Source: Lachnospiraceae bacterium (GTDB taxonomy: Bacteria; Bacillota; Clostridia; Lachnospirales; Lachnospiraceae). From it: 54,648 nucleotides of DNA. The notes beneath the pieces were generated by a model. It did not search any database. It saw only the letters and a list, made by a program, of their open reading frames with translations, and had not been told where the DNA came from. The position numbers were made by a program, and so were the translations under genes. Shown in pieces: positions 1-6,183 of this stretch. Each line of letters starts with the position of its first letter. Within the stretch, counting starts at the first letter, position 1. The stretch is taken from the NCBI GenBank assembly GCA_910575105.1, contig CAJTDK010000023.1, forward strand, positions 1-54,648, written 5' to 3'.

Positions 1-110
1 ATTTCGTACTGCTGGGAGGTGTGGTTGGCTTTGAGCATTTTCAGCTTGGAAACCTGCACATCCAAATCCATTTTTTCGCGGATGCGGTCGTCGCCGGTGG
101 CAAGGGCTTT
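1..110 (-). pseudogene. Downstream fragment of ICE helicase gene, split by the prophage (runs off window)
   Basis: The minus strand from 110 to 1 is open and reads K-ALATGDDRIREKMDLD, then a SKLKMLKANH-type stretch. This is typical of the very large SNF2-like helicase/methylase proteins of Clostridia conjugative elements. It is the continuation of the fragment at 50197-50993: the Val-Lys of that fragment joins directly to Ala-Leu-Ala-Thr here. The gene is therefore interrupted by prophage insertion, not naturally short. The rest lies outside the window. Confidence 0.8.
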
Positions 111-133
111 AATGTACGCTACTATTTGTTAGT
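88..133 (+). other. attL (serine-integrase attachment site, B-P' half)
   Basis: The crossover dinucleotide is TT at 109-110. Bacterial sequence lies to the left. To the right, after 11 nt, comes the arm CTATTTGTTAGT (122-133). The inverted copy of that arm lies 11 nt from the TT at the right end. Symmetric phage arms around a 2-bp core are what large serine integrases use. The exact outer limits of the site are not known from sequence. Confidence 0.8.
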
Positions 134-189
134 GAAAAAGCCGGAAATAAGCCCTCAAAAAAAATTTTTAAAATATTTCAAAAAAAGGC

Positions 190-218
190 TTGACGTACCG
201 TCTTTTCAGAGTTACCAT
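190..218 (+). promoter_or_regulatory. Putative sigma-A promoter for the left cargo operon
   Basis: TTGACG (190-195) and TACCAT (213-218) are separated by 17 bp. They lie about 60 bp upstream of the first small plus-strand gene, in an A/T-rich stretch. The -35 matches consensus at five of six positions; the -10 is weaker. Confidence 0.5.
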
Positions 219-278
219 ACACACACCTTAAGGGAACGGAAACAAAAAAAACGGAAGCAAGAAAGGCGGTAAAAATAA

Positions 279-473
279 ATGTTGGCATATGGTTACGAAG
301 TAGAAGGAAGCCCGGAAGCTCTGACGGATGTATCTGAAATTCTGGAAATGAAAAATTGTTGGATCAACTGGAATAACTTCAATACTGGCGATCTGTACTG
401 GGACGGAAATGGAAACGGTTATAAGGTAGAAATAAATCACGAAGCGAAGCAAGTAACGCTTAATGAATGGTAA
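279..473 (+). CDS. Small cargo protein, paralogue A
   Basis: This 64-residue protein has no family I recognise. It follows a GAAAGGCGG Shine-Dalgarno at 261-269. Its core, with a conserved FNTGDLYW segment and a following KVEINH segment, is matched in order by the next gene (LNTGDIYW, RVKINH). The two are therefore tandem paralogues. The composition suggests a small soluble beta-rich protein with no signal peptide or membrane segment. It sits in the plus-strand block just inside attL, a usual place for accessory genes expressed from the prophage. The end of this gene runs into the leader of the next. Confidence 0.7.
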   Translation: MLAYGYEVEGSPEALTDVSEILEMKNCWINWNNFNTGDLYWDGNGNGYKVEINHEAKQVTLNEW

Positions 474-489
474 GAAAGGGGATTCAATT

Positions 490-723
490 ATGAAAGCATT
501 CGGGTATAGTGTTCGTGGAAACAGAAGGGCCTTAATTAGTGTATTGCAAGTAGTAGAGGGCGGTTATGAGCTTCACTGGGAATCCCTCAATACTGGCGAT
601 ATCTACTGGGCGGAAAATGGCGAAGGGTTCCGGGTGAAAATAAATCATAAAACAAAAATAGTCATGCTTAACGAAGAAGATCAATCAAATATAACCGAAG
701 AGGAATTGTACGATATCAATTAG
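490..723 (+). CDS. Small cargo protein, paralogue B
   Basis: This is a 77-residue homologue of the preceding protein. The shared blocks are FGY/YGY near the start, NTGD(I/L)YW in the middle and K(I/V)(E/K)INH near the end. It adds an acidic C-terminal tail of about 17 residues. I chose the ATG at 490 because GAAAGGGGA lies just upstream; an in-frame ATG at 463 would overlap paralogue A and lacks a site. Function is unknown. The pair probably arose by duplication and is likely cotranscribed. Confidence 0.7.
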   Translation: MKAFGYSVRGNRRALISVLQVVEGGYELHWESLNTGDIYWAENGEGFRVKINHKTKIVMLNEEDQSNITEEELYDIN

Positions 724-767
724 CAAAACCGGGCGGCGTTGCTGCCGCCCAAAGAAAGGGGTAAATT

Positions 768-1064
768 ATGAAGCTGAATAAAGAAAAATTTTTAAAAACG
801 GAAGTAGGGGCGGAGTTAAAGTGCTGTATTATATCCTGGGATAAAGCTCTGGACTCCTGCCGGGTAAATGAATATTATACCGAAGAATATAAGCGCGAGC
901 GCAAGGTTGCCGACTGGTGCCAGGCTCAATGGGAAGTATATAAAATGGTTCTCCTGCAGTTCTTCGGTATCGAATACAACTTTACCCGGACGGACTCTTA
1001 CTTCGGGCTTGTAACTGCGGATGAGGAAAACTGGTTATTCAAAATTGAACGGGCGGCGGCGTAG
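768..1064 (+). CDS. Hypothetical cargo protein
   Basis: This 98-residue protein is preceded by AGAAAGGGG. It contains two Cys near position 20, a Trp/Tyr-rich middle and the segment YFGLVTADEENW near the end. No signal peptide, membrane segment or known motif is visible. It is probably cotranscribed with the two small paralogues upstream (45-nt gap). It is followed by about 350 bp without a gene. Confidence 0.6.
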   Translation: MKLNKEKFLKTEVGAELKCCIISWDKALDSCRVNEYYTEEYKRERKVADWCQAQWEVYKMVLLQFFGIEYNFTRTDSYFGLVTADEENWLFKIERAAA

Positions 1065-1071
1065 CTGCTGC

Positions 1072-1380
1072 CCCGGCACTAAACCGCCGACGCCTGGTCC
1101 AAAGTCCAGGGGGAAGAAGTAAGGCAGGCTCCCCGGCCTGCGGTGATGGGTGCTGTATATAAAATAAGGCTTCCCGGCCTGCGTGCCGTTCAACAAGTTT
1201 TACTGATTTTTAATGTGAAAATCTTAAAACCGTTTTTCGGGGAAACGGTGCAACTCGTAAACCTCGTAGGCTCCGCGCCTGGCGCGTGGAAGAAAGGTTA
1301 ATAGGTGATGTGAAGCCGAGCTATGCAAGCTCTACCCGTCGGGCCATACCGAAGGGCGGCCGGGAAGCCTTTTATATATA
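1072..1380 (+). ncRNA. Gene-free stretch with many stems; candidate structured RNA
   Basis: No reading frame is convincing here. Several perfect stems are present: CCTGG/CCAGG (1093-1110), GCAGGC/GCCTGC (1124-1141), ACCGTTT/AAACGGT (1229-1249) and GAGCT/AGCTC (1318-1332). A near-identical 16-mer, GGCTCCCCGGCCTGCG and GGCTTCCCGGCCTGCG, occurs at 1127 and 1168. The density of stems in a gene-free stretch suggests a structured transcript, but I cannot assign it to a known class. It could instead be a long leader of the downstream AbrB-like gene. Confidence 0.35.
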
Positions 1381-1387
1381 AAAATCG

Positions 1388-1401
1388 TTGCGACGTCGCA
1401 A
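1388..1401. promoter_or_regulatory. Palindrome TTGCGACGTCGCAA, copy 1
   Basis: A perfect 14-bp palindrome lies 16 nt upstream of the AbrB-like start codon at 1418, abutting its Shine-Dalgarno. The same spacing to an ATG is seen at copy 3. It may be an operator. Confidence 0.55.
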
Positions 1402-1417
1402 AAAGGAAGTGCAAGAA

Positions 1418-1612
1418 ATGAAGAAAATAAACGAAGGAAAAGAAACGCGGGAACTTAATCTGATCGCCAATAAGGGCGGCTCTGGCTCCGTTGGTTTCAA
1501 GCTCTCAATACCGAAGCCCTGGGCGGCTGCCCTGGGTGTGGATCTGAATAATAGAACGGTCGTAGCCTCTTTCGATGGCGACAAAATTATCATTTCTAAA
1601 CCGAAAAATTAA
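1418..1612 (+). CDS. AbrB/MazE-like DNA-binding protein
   Basis: This 64-residue protein has the swapped-hairpin layout of the AbrB/SpoVT/MazE family: an early beta segment, GFKLSIPKPWAAALGV (the family's 'xxIPKxxxxxLGV' signature), and a closing DGDKIIISKPK strand. Such proteins bind DNA as dimers and act as transition-state regulators or antitoxins. No toxin gene is next to it. The ATG at 1418 follows AAGGAAG; an in-frame TTG inside the palindrome at 1388 would add ten basic residues. It ends directly in a bidirectional terminator. A second AbrB-type protein is at 40379-40555. Confidence 0.8.
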   Translation: MKKINEGKETRELNLIANKGGSGSVGFKLSIPKPWAAALGVDLNNRTVVASFDGDKIIISKPKN

Positions 1613-1643
1613 GCCCCAACTGCCAACCGGCAGCGGGGCTTTT
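1611..1643. terminator. Bidirectional intrinsic terminator between convergent units
   Basis: AAGCCCC pairs with GGGGCTT around an inner CTGCC/GGCAG stem. T runs follow on the plus strand (CTTTT) and on the minus strand (TTAATTTTT). It separates the plus-strand AbrB-like gene from the end of the minus-strand late operon. Confidence 0.85.
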
Positions 1644-1724
1644 CCTGCGTCCTGGGGCCTGGGTTTTACCCCCTAAGACCCCCTCCGCCGCACATCATAC
1701 TACAAGTTTTAAAATCAGTCAACC

Positions 1725-3290
1725 TTAAATTTTTTTAAGGATGGAAGGCTCCGCCCAGCCCTGCCGGACGCCTCCCTTTTTAGCTGCAAGGCCAATATAA
1801 TATTTATACTTTGCCTTGTCTACCAGCTCCGTAACGTACATCGTCGCGCCGGTTTTCTTAATGGCTCCGCCGGTTCCGTTGCCGTTGCCGTAGAAAGTCC
1901 CGGTAACTTTTACTTTGTCCCCTGCCTTAAATGAAACAGGCGCCGCGCTGGCTCCTGCTCCTGCAGCGGTAATGTACTTCGCGGAAGCGAAGCCGTACTT
2001 ACCGGCCTTGTTTTTAATGTAATACCAGCGGGAACCGTCCGCCGCCTGGATCTCGTCGCATACGCTTATTTCTTCCCCGTCCTTAAGCGGGCTAAAGCTG
2101 CACTCGCCGTTTTCGGTTCCGGCCCACTTCCTTACCTTCAGCGCGGTCGTGGTTTTCCCCTTCCACTTCGCGTCCCGGCTCAATCCGCCGCCGGTTGCCG
2201 TGCTGCCAGGCTGCGGCGCATCCGGCTCCTGCTCCGTTGCCTTGCTGGCGTAGTCCGGACAAATAAAGCCCCGGATATATCTGCCGTTGATCTGCAGGTT
2301 CCTCCGGCCAACAACGCCGCCGCTCATATTGCCCTCAATAACTCGGATCGTGCTGCCGCTTATCGCCTCAACCATTCCGACGTGTTCCGGCGCTCCCTGG
2401 TTGTCTGTGGTCGCGTAGTTCGGGCCGTCGTCCCAATCGTAAAGAACTTCGTCACCCGGCTTCGGGACGTGGGCGTCGTTCTCCTGCCAGATTCCCATGG
2501 CCTTGGCCTGCTCAATCAAATAATAGCAGGAACACTCAACCGGTATAATATCCGTGAAGCCTGCCTTAATCGCCGCCGCGCTGGTCGTGGTGGCGCAGTA
2601 TGCGTCCGTGTAGGATACCTTGTACCCCCTGGGGCGCGGTGTGCGTCCGTTGTATGTGTCAATGATCGGGGCATGGCTCCGGTCGGAACGCTTAAGCCCC
2701 ACCCAGCCCTGCATAATGCCTACTACCTTCTGCCTTGCCTGCGTTTCCGTCATGCCGCTTCCTCCTTCCTTGCTTTCCTCGTAAAGCTCCGCGTATTGCT
2801 GGCCGTAGCTTGCCCGTTTCTTTCGGACGGCTTCGCTCTGGTCCTTCGGTTTTTCAAACTGCAGCAGAACGGCGTCGGAAGCCTCCCGGACGCTGGCGGC
2901 TGTCTTAAGAACTTTAAGAACTGCCGGGAAGCTCTCGGAAAGCTCCTTGTAAATAAATTCCGCCTGCGTCAATGCGTCGCCAATAGATGCGCCCTTTGCC
3001 TGGTGGAAAGCAAGCATAGCCTCCTTCCGGCTCCAAAAGGTGCATTGATGAAGGCCGTAGCCTGCGCCGTCGTGTACGAAGTTTTTGTAACTCCCGGAGT
3101 CTACTGCTGCCGTGTATCTCTCGTCCGTGAAGCCGAGCTTTTTCTCAAAACTGTTTTGCAGGTTCTTCGGGTTCATTCCGCTCTCCGCGTAAATGTTCCC
3201 GAAAAGCCCGAAAATACCATTGTTACAAAATTCCCTGCTTTTAAAAAAGGCGTAAAGCTCGCGCTCTACGCCTCCCCAAACAATACCCAT
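1725..3290 (-). CDS. Two-domain endolysin with C-terminal SH3-type wall-binding repeats
   Basis: This 521-residue enzyme degrades host peptidoglycan at lysis. Residues ~1-150 resemble the phage tail-lysozyme fold (IYAESG with the likely catalytic Glu; GYGLHQCTFW). Residues ~170-340 look like a CHAP/NlpC-type amidase with a Cys in YCATTT and a His in EHVGMVEAI. Two SH3-like modules follow, at ~355-430 and ~445-521. The last closely resembles the C-terminus of the baseplate hub protein at 11497-12825. The ATG at 3290 follows GAGAGTAGGAGG; the frame is open upstream but Arg/Thr-rich and overlaps the holin. It is the last gene of the late operon, just after the holin candidates. Confidence 0.9.
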   Translation of the reverse strand: MGIVWGGVERELYAFFKSREFCNNGIFGLFGNIYAESGMNPKNLQNSFEKKLGFTDERYTAAVDSGSYKNFVHDGAGYGLHQCTFWSRKEAMLAFHQAKGASIGDALTQAEFIYKELSESFPAVLKVLKTAASVREASDAVLLQFEKPKDQSEAVRKKRASYGQQYAELYEESKEGGSGMTETQARQKVVGIMQGWVGLKRSDRSHAPIIDTYNGRTPRPRGYKVSYTDAYCATTTSAAAIKAGFTDIIPVECSCYYLIEQAKAMGIWQENDAHVPKPGDEVLYDWDDGPNYATTDNQGAPEHVGMVEAISGSTIRVIEGNMSGGVVGRRNLQINGRYIRGFICPDYASKATEQEPDAPQPGSTATGGGLSRDAKWKGKTTTALKVRKWAGTENGECSFSPLKDGEEISVCDEIQAADGSRWYYIKNKAGKYGFASAKYITAAGAGASAAPVSFKAGDKVKVTGTFYGNGNGTGGAIKKTGATMYVTELVDKAKYKYYIGLAAKKGGVRQGWAEPSILKKI

Positions 3291-3300
3291 GATCCGCCTC

Positions 3301-3534
3301 CTACTCTCCGGCCTGGTCCTGGTCCGGGTCCTCAGCCTCAATGTTGGCCGCGTCCGTCAATCCTTCCCCGATAATGTAGGCAATCACGGAAGCCCCGGCC
3401 ATAATAAGCGCCGTTACCTGCGTCGCGTGGTTCTCGGTTCCGCCGGTGGCTACGATCATCATGGAAACGAAGGAAGCGACCGCCGTCCAAAGTTTCCGGC
3501 TCGTAAGTTTTCTTACCCAGTTAATTTTCTTCAT
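3301..3534 (-). CDS. Holin candidate
   Basis: This 77-residue protein has a positively charged start (MKKINWVRKLTSRK), two hydrophobic stretches (about 17-32 and 38-56) and an acidic tail. This is the layout of small phage holins, which make holes in the cytoplasmic membrane so that the endolysin can reach the wall. AAAGGAGG lies just upstream. It sits directly before the endolysin gene, as expected. Confidence 0.8.
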   Translation of the reverse strand: MKKINWVRKLTSRKLWTAVASFVSMMIVATGGTENHATQVTALIMAGASVIAYIIGEGLTDAANIEAEDPDQDQAGE

Positions 3535-3605
3535 TGTGTTGTCCTCCTTTAAGGTTTATTTTTTTTTGCGCCGGTGCTGCTCTGCAATCCGGCGCGGCTG
3601 CTCTG

Positions 3606-3914
3606 TTACATCCCAATCTGCTTGAAAACAAAACCGATAACAATGCCAATAATGGCGGTCGCTATGTAGCCTACAACTTTCCGCCACATTTCTCCGTCTT
3701 TGGCTTCAAGGTCCCGAAGCTGCTTTCCCTGCTGCTCCTGTTCCCTGGCCATGCTCTCAATGCTTACGGCCAACTTTTCAACGGAAGCGGTAAGCGTCCC
3801 GATCTGCCGCACGGTTTCCTCCAGCTCGTCGATCCGCTTATTCTGCCGCTTGTTTTCCTCGTCCTGCCGTTTTGCAAACTCCTGATGCTCCGCCCTGGTG
3901 ATGGGTGTGTCCAT
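3606..3914 (-). CDS. XhlA-like coiled-coil membrane protein of the lysis module
   Basis: This 102-residue protein has a long charged coiled coil (heptads from about 12 to 78) and one C-terminal hydrophobic segment (VVGYIATAIIGIVIGFVF). That is the layout of XhlA/haemolysin-type proteins, which work with a holin in Bacillus-type lysis cassettes. The ATG at 3914 follows GGGAGGGAAGG. It precedes the holin candidate by about 70 nt, which holds a GCGCCGG/CCGGCGC hairpin of unknown role. Confidence 0.75.
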   Translation of the reverse strand: MDTPITRAEHQEFAKRQDEENKRQNKRIDELEETVRQIGTLTASVEKLAVSIESMAREQEQQGKQLRDLEAKDGEMWRKVVGYIATAIIGIVIGFVFKQIGM

Positions 3915-4007
3915 ACGTCCTTCCCTCCCTTCCTGCAATAAAATAAGCCCCTTCCACGGCGCGTCCTGCGCCGTTTCCTGGGCCTTTTGCCTTTTAGTGT
4001 AGAAATA

Positions 4008-4202
4008 TTAGTCTAAGCCGATTCCCGCCCGGATTTCCGCCGCCTGGTTTATCCTGGCAATACACGGAAGGCCGTCCGCTTCCTCTGCGCTTATGTGCTG
4101 CATAAGAAGTAAGAAAAGCTCGTCTATAACGCCGCTCTGGATTCTTATAATGGCGTTCTGCTGCTCTACTATCTCCAGCGGGCCGCTGCTCCTACTCTCC
4201 AT
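4008..4202 (-). CDS. Hypothetical tail-module protein
   Basis: This 64-residue helical protein (EQQNAIIRIQSGVIDELFLLL) has no recognised domain. It overlaps the end of the XkdX-like gene by about 11 nt, so translation is probably coupled. A small helical gene is often found between XkdX and the holin in Firmicutes phages. A GC hairpin (ACGGCGC/GCGCCGT) follows in the gap before the XhlA-like gene. Confidence 0.65.
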   Translation of the reverse strand: MESRSSGPLEIVEQQNAIIRIQSGVIDELFLLLMQHISAEEADGLPCIARINQAAEIRAGIGLD

Positions 4203-4335
4203 ATTCCTCCCCCGTGATCTCCTGGTAGTCGGCTTCGGTGATGGTTCCCTTCTCCGCCCTCTCCGCGATCTGCTCCTTCGTCACTCTGCCTGCTGCGTAA
4301 AGCCGCTTAAGGCTGTTTACTAAAATGTTAGCCAT
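4192..4335 (-). CDS. XkdX-family protein
   Basis: This short gene encodes 47 residues. The pattern is that of the XkdX family found at the end of tail-fibre clusters in Firmicutes phages: an N-terminal amphipathic segment LKRLYAAGRVTKEQI followed by GTITEADYQEITGEEY. The ATG at 4335 overlaps the stop codon of the upstream gene by one base and follows GGAGGG. Its role is unknown; it is a reliable positional marker of the tail/lysis boundary. Confidence 0.8.
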   Translation of the reverse strand: MANILVNSLKRLYAAGRVTKEQIAERAEKGTITEADYQEITGEEYGE

Positions 4336-4610
4336 TATAAAAGCCCTCCTTCCATGAGCTGCATGGTGTACTCGTCAATAGCTGCCGTTACTGCTTCCTC
4401 CGTCCGGATTTCCTCAATGCTTTTAAGCATCTCGTACTCGCTTACGGGGATCTCCCTGCTCTCGCAGACGTAATCGGTGTAAGCTGCTGCTTCCTCTGTC
4501 GCTGCGTGTTCCTGCTGCTGAATGTTCCGGCGCTGGATGTAAGTGTCAGGCGCCACAAGCTGCAACTCTGCCGGTCTGCTGGCGCTTCGCTCCTTTGTCC
4601 ACTGCTTCAT
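4335..4610 (-). CDS. Phage tail accessory protein preceding XkdX
   Basis: This 91-residue protein has a pattern I associate with the gene just upstream of XkdX in many Firmicutes phages: DTYIQRRNIQ near residue 23, CESREIPVSEYEMLKSIEEI in the middle and a C-terminal IDEYTMQLMEGG. The function is not known; it may attach to tail fibres. It overlaps the 3' end of the reverse transcriptase gene by about 65 nt in another frame, so the retroelement sits within the tail operon. Confidence 0.7.
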   Translation of the reverse strand: MKQWTKERSASRPAELQLVAPDTYIQRRNIQQQEHAATEEAAAYTDYVCESREIPVSEYEMLKSIEEIRTEEAVTAAIDEYTMQLMEGGLL

Positions 4611-5778
4611 TTTTGTTTGCCCTCCTTGTCAATTTTGAAATAATTTTCTTAAGCCGTCTTACGTTTATATGCGGCTTAATATAGTCCTGGTATGCGTCGT
4701 ATGTGTCCGTACAACTGAACCACCCTATATAGCTTAACATTGCCTCTAAGTGCTTCTTAAAATATCCCCTCCCGGCCTCCTTCGCCCTGGCCAGCTTCTT
4801 TGCCAGCCTGGTAGCTGAAAGCATAATAGCCTTCCGCATGGTCGTCCGGTTGCGGAAGAAAAGAAAGCCCATGAAGTCAATTACGCGCCCTATGACCTTC
4901 CCGTTCTTTTTCTGAAAGTTGAACTTGAAAACCTGGTAATTTTTCTTTAGCTTCAAGCGGAACCGGCGCCCTATAAACTGCCTTGTCTCAGCTATGGCCT
5001 TGTGCAATTTCTTCTTGTTGTCGTCGCCCATGACTATGTCGTCCATGTAGCGTATAAGGTTTTTAATTCCTAATTTTTCCGTTATGAAACGGTCTAAAGG
5101 CTCCAACAAATAATTAGCCAGCCATTGTGAAATATAAAAGCCCAGGGGTATTCCCTTCTTAAAGCCTTGTAAGCAAAGCTCAACTATGTAAAGAAAAAGC
5201 TCGTCCTTTATTCTTATGCGAAGCTCCCGCATAAGAATGTCCAGCCGTATGCTGTCGTAAAAGTGGCGGATGTCTATCTTTGCAAAGTTCCGTATATTCT
5301 TTCCTTTGCGTATGATTTTTAAAAGTGCTTTCTTTCCGTAATGGGCGCCCCGCTTCGGGAAGCTGCCGCAGGAATATGGGTAAGCCGTGGCCGTTATAAT
5401 CGGCTCCAAAATAAGGACTATTATGTGGTGTAGCCACTGCTCGTGTATCTCCGGCATAAAAATCTTCCGGAGCTTCCCCTTCTCTTTTATAAGTTTCGGA
5501 GTTCGTCTTTTCGGTCTGTATGCCAGCTTCGGGTGTTCGACGGGAACGTCCGGCGGCTTCGTGTTTTCTATCATCCGCCGCATGGCGGTTACTTCGTTAT
5601 CAAGATCGGCGTCAATCTGTTGTATCTCTTTTCGCTTCGTTTTGCCCTTCCGCAGCTTCTTATATGCCTTCCGTATAATGTTTTCGTCAAGCATTTTGCG
5701 ATACAAATATTTATATTGTTTTACGCCTCTTTTCTCCGTGGCTTCCGTTGCTTTTAGCCACAGCTCTTTCCTCCGCAT
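4546..5778 (-). CDS. Reverse transcriptase of a diversity-generating retroelement
   Basis: This 410-residue enzyme copies the template RNA into cDNA with errors at adenines. The motifs are in order: KIDIRHFYDSI (first catalytic Asp, ~168), GIPLGFYISQW (~209-219) and RYMDD (~244-247, catalytic Asp pair). The Gln after Ser in the second motif is characteristic of DGR and not of group II intron or retron enzymes. The ATG at 5778 follows TAGGAG. Residues 1-80 are a basic helical extension. No Avd accessory gene is seen next to it. The template repeat and the target gene lie directly upstream on the same strand. Confidence 0.93.
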   Translation of the reverse strand: MRRKELWLKATEATEKRGVKQYKYLYRKMLDENIIRKAYKKLRKGKTKRKEIQQIDADLDNEVTAMRRMIENTKPPDVPVEHPKLAYRPKRRTPKLIKEKGKLRKIFMPEIHEQWLHHIIVLILEPIITATAYPYSCGSFPKRGAHYGKKALLKIIRKGKNIRNFAKIDIRHFYDSIRLDILMRELRIRIKDELFLYIVELCLQGFKKGIPLGFYISQWLANYLLEPLDRFITEKLGIKNLIRYMDDIVMGDDNKKKLHKAIAETRQFIGRRFRLKLKKNYQVFKFNFQKKNGKVIGRVIDFMGFLFFRNRTTMRKAIMLSATRLAKKLARAKEAGRGYFKKHLEAMLSYIGWFSCTDTYDAYQDYIKPHINVRRLKKIISKLTRRANKNEAVDKGAKRQQTGRVAACGA

Positions 5779-5971
5779 AAACAATACTCCTATAAGAATA
5801 TTTTTTCTTCTATCCTCTACGCACGGCAGGTGCGACCGCTTTACCGTGCGCCCTGTATCAAGTTAATTTACCACTTACCCTTCCAATTATGGCGGTTAAG
5901 GCGTATTTCAACGCCCAGGGGTGTAGGAATAGGGACGGCTTTAAGTTAATGCTCCGTATGAATAGAATAAA

Positions 5972-6073
5972 GGCGGCGCCGATGTTCCAGTTCGCATTCC
6001 CGGCTGTGTTGTTCCAATTCCGCGCCCGTGGGCCGCAGGTGAGGCCATTGTTGCAATTCCCGAACCGTAGGCA
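5972..6073 (-). repeat. DGR template repeat (TR)
   Basis: This 102-bp segment aligns without gaps to 6220-6321. On the coding (minus) strand it is rich in AAC/AAT codons: in the frame of the target it would read N-C-N-N-G and later R-N-W-N-N. All 15 differences from the variable repeat are at template A positions; none of the other 78 positions differ. Homology stops sharply at 6073. The gene-free stretch 5779-6183 holds this repeat, a GCACGG/CCGTGC hairpin (5821-5849) and the hairpin at 6152-6178. Confidence 0.95.
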
Positions 6074-6151
6074 AACGCCCCCAGGTGACGCCGTCCCTAT
6101 CCCCTTATATTTTGTTTTTATATTTTACGCTGCTTCAAAGCTCCGGTATCT

Positions 6152-6178
6152 CCTGGGGGAGTGCTTCGCGCCCCCAGG
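6152..6178. other. GC-rich hairpin between target gene and template repeat
   Basis: CCTGGGGG (6152-6159) pairs perfectly with CCCCCAGG (6171-6178) around an 11-nt loop. It lies just after the target stop codon, about 42 bp beyond the end of the variable repeat. In the Bordetella phage DGR a hairpin just past the variable repeat promotes homing; this one may do the same but is farther away. No T run follows, so a terminator is less likely. Confidence 0.5.
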
Positions 6179-6183
6179 CCCCC

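Noticed and set aside
2382-3374. A 330-residue plus-strand ORF opposite the endolysin
   Set aside because: It is a shadow of the endolysin gene: no ribosome site, Arg/Val/Leu-biased composition and no family pattern.
3541-3605. Terminator between XhlA-like and holin genes
   Set aside because: The hairpin GCGCCGG/CCGGCGC is followed by A, not T, on the transcribed strand, so it would not end transcription.
4546-5778. Group II intron or retron reverse transcriptase
   Set aside because: No intron RNA domain V/VI or maturase region is seen, no msr/msd-like unit is evident, and the TR/VR pair plus the SQ motif fix it as a DGR.
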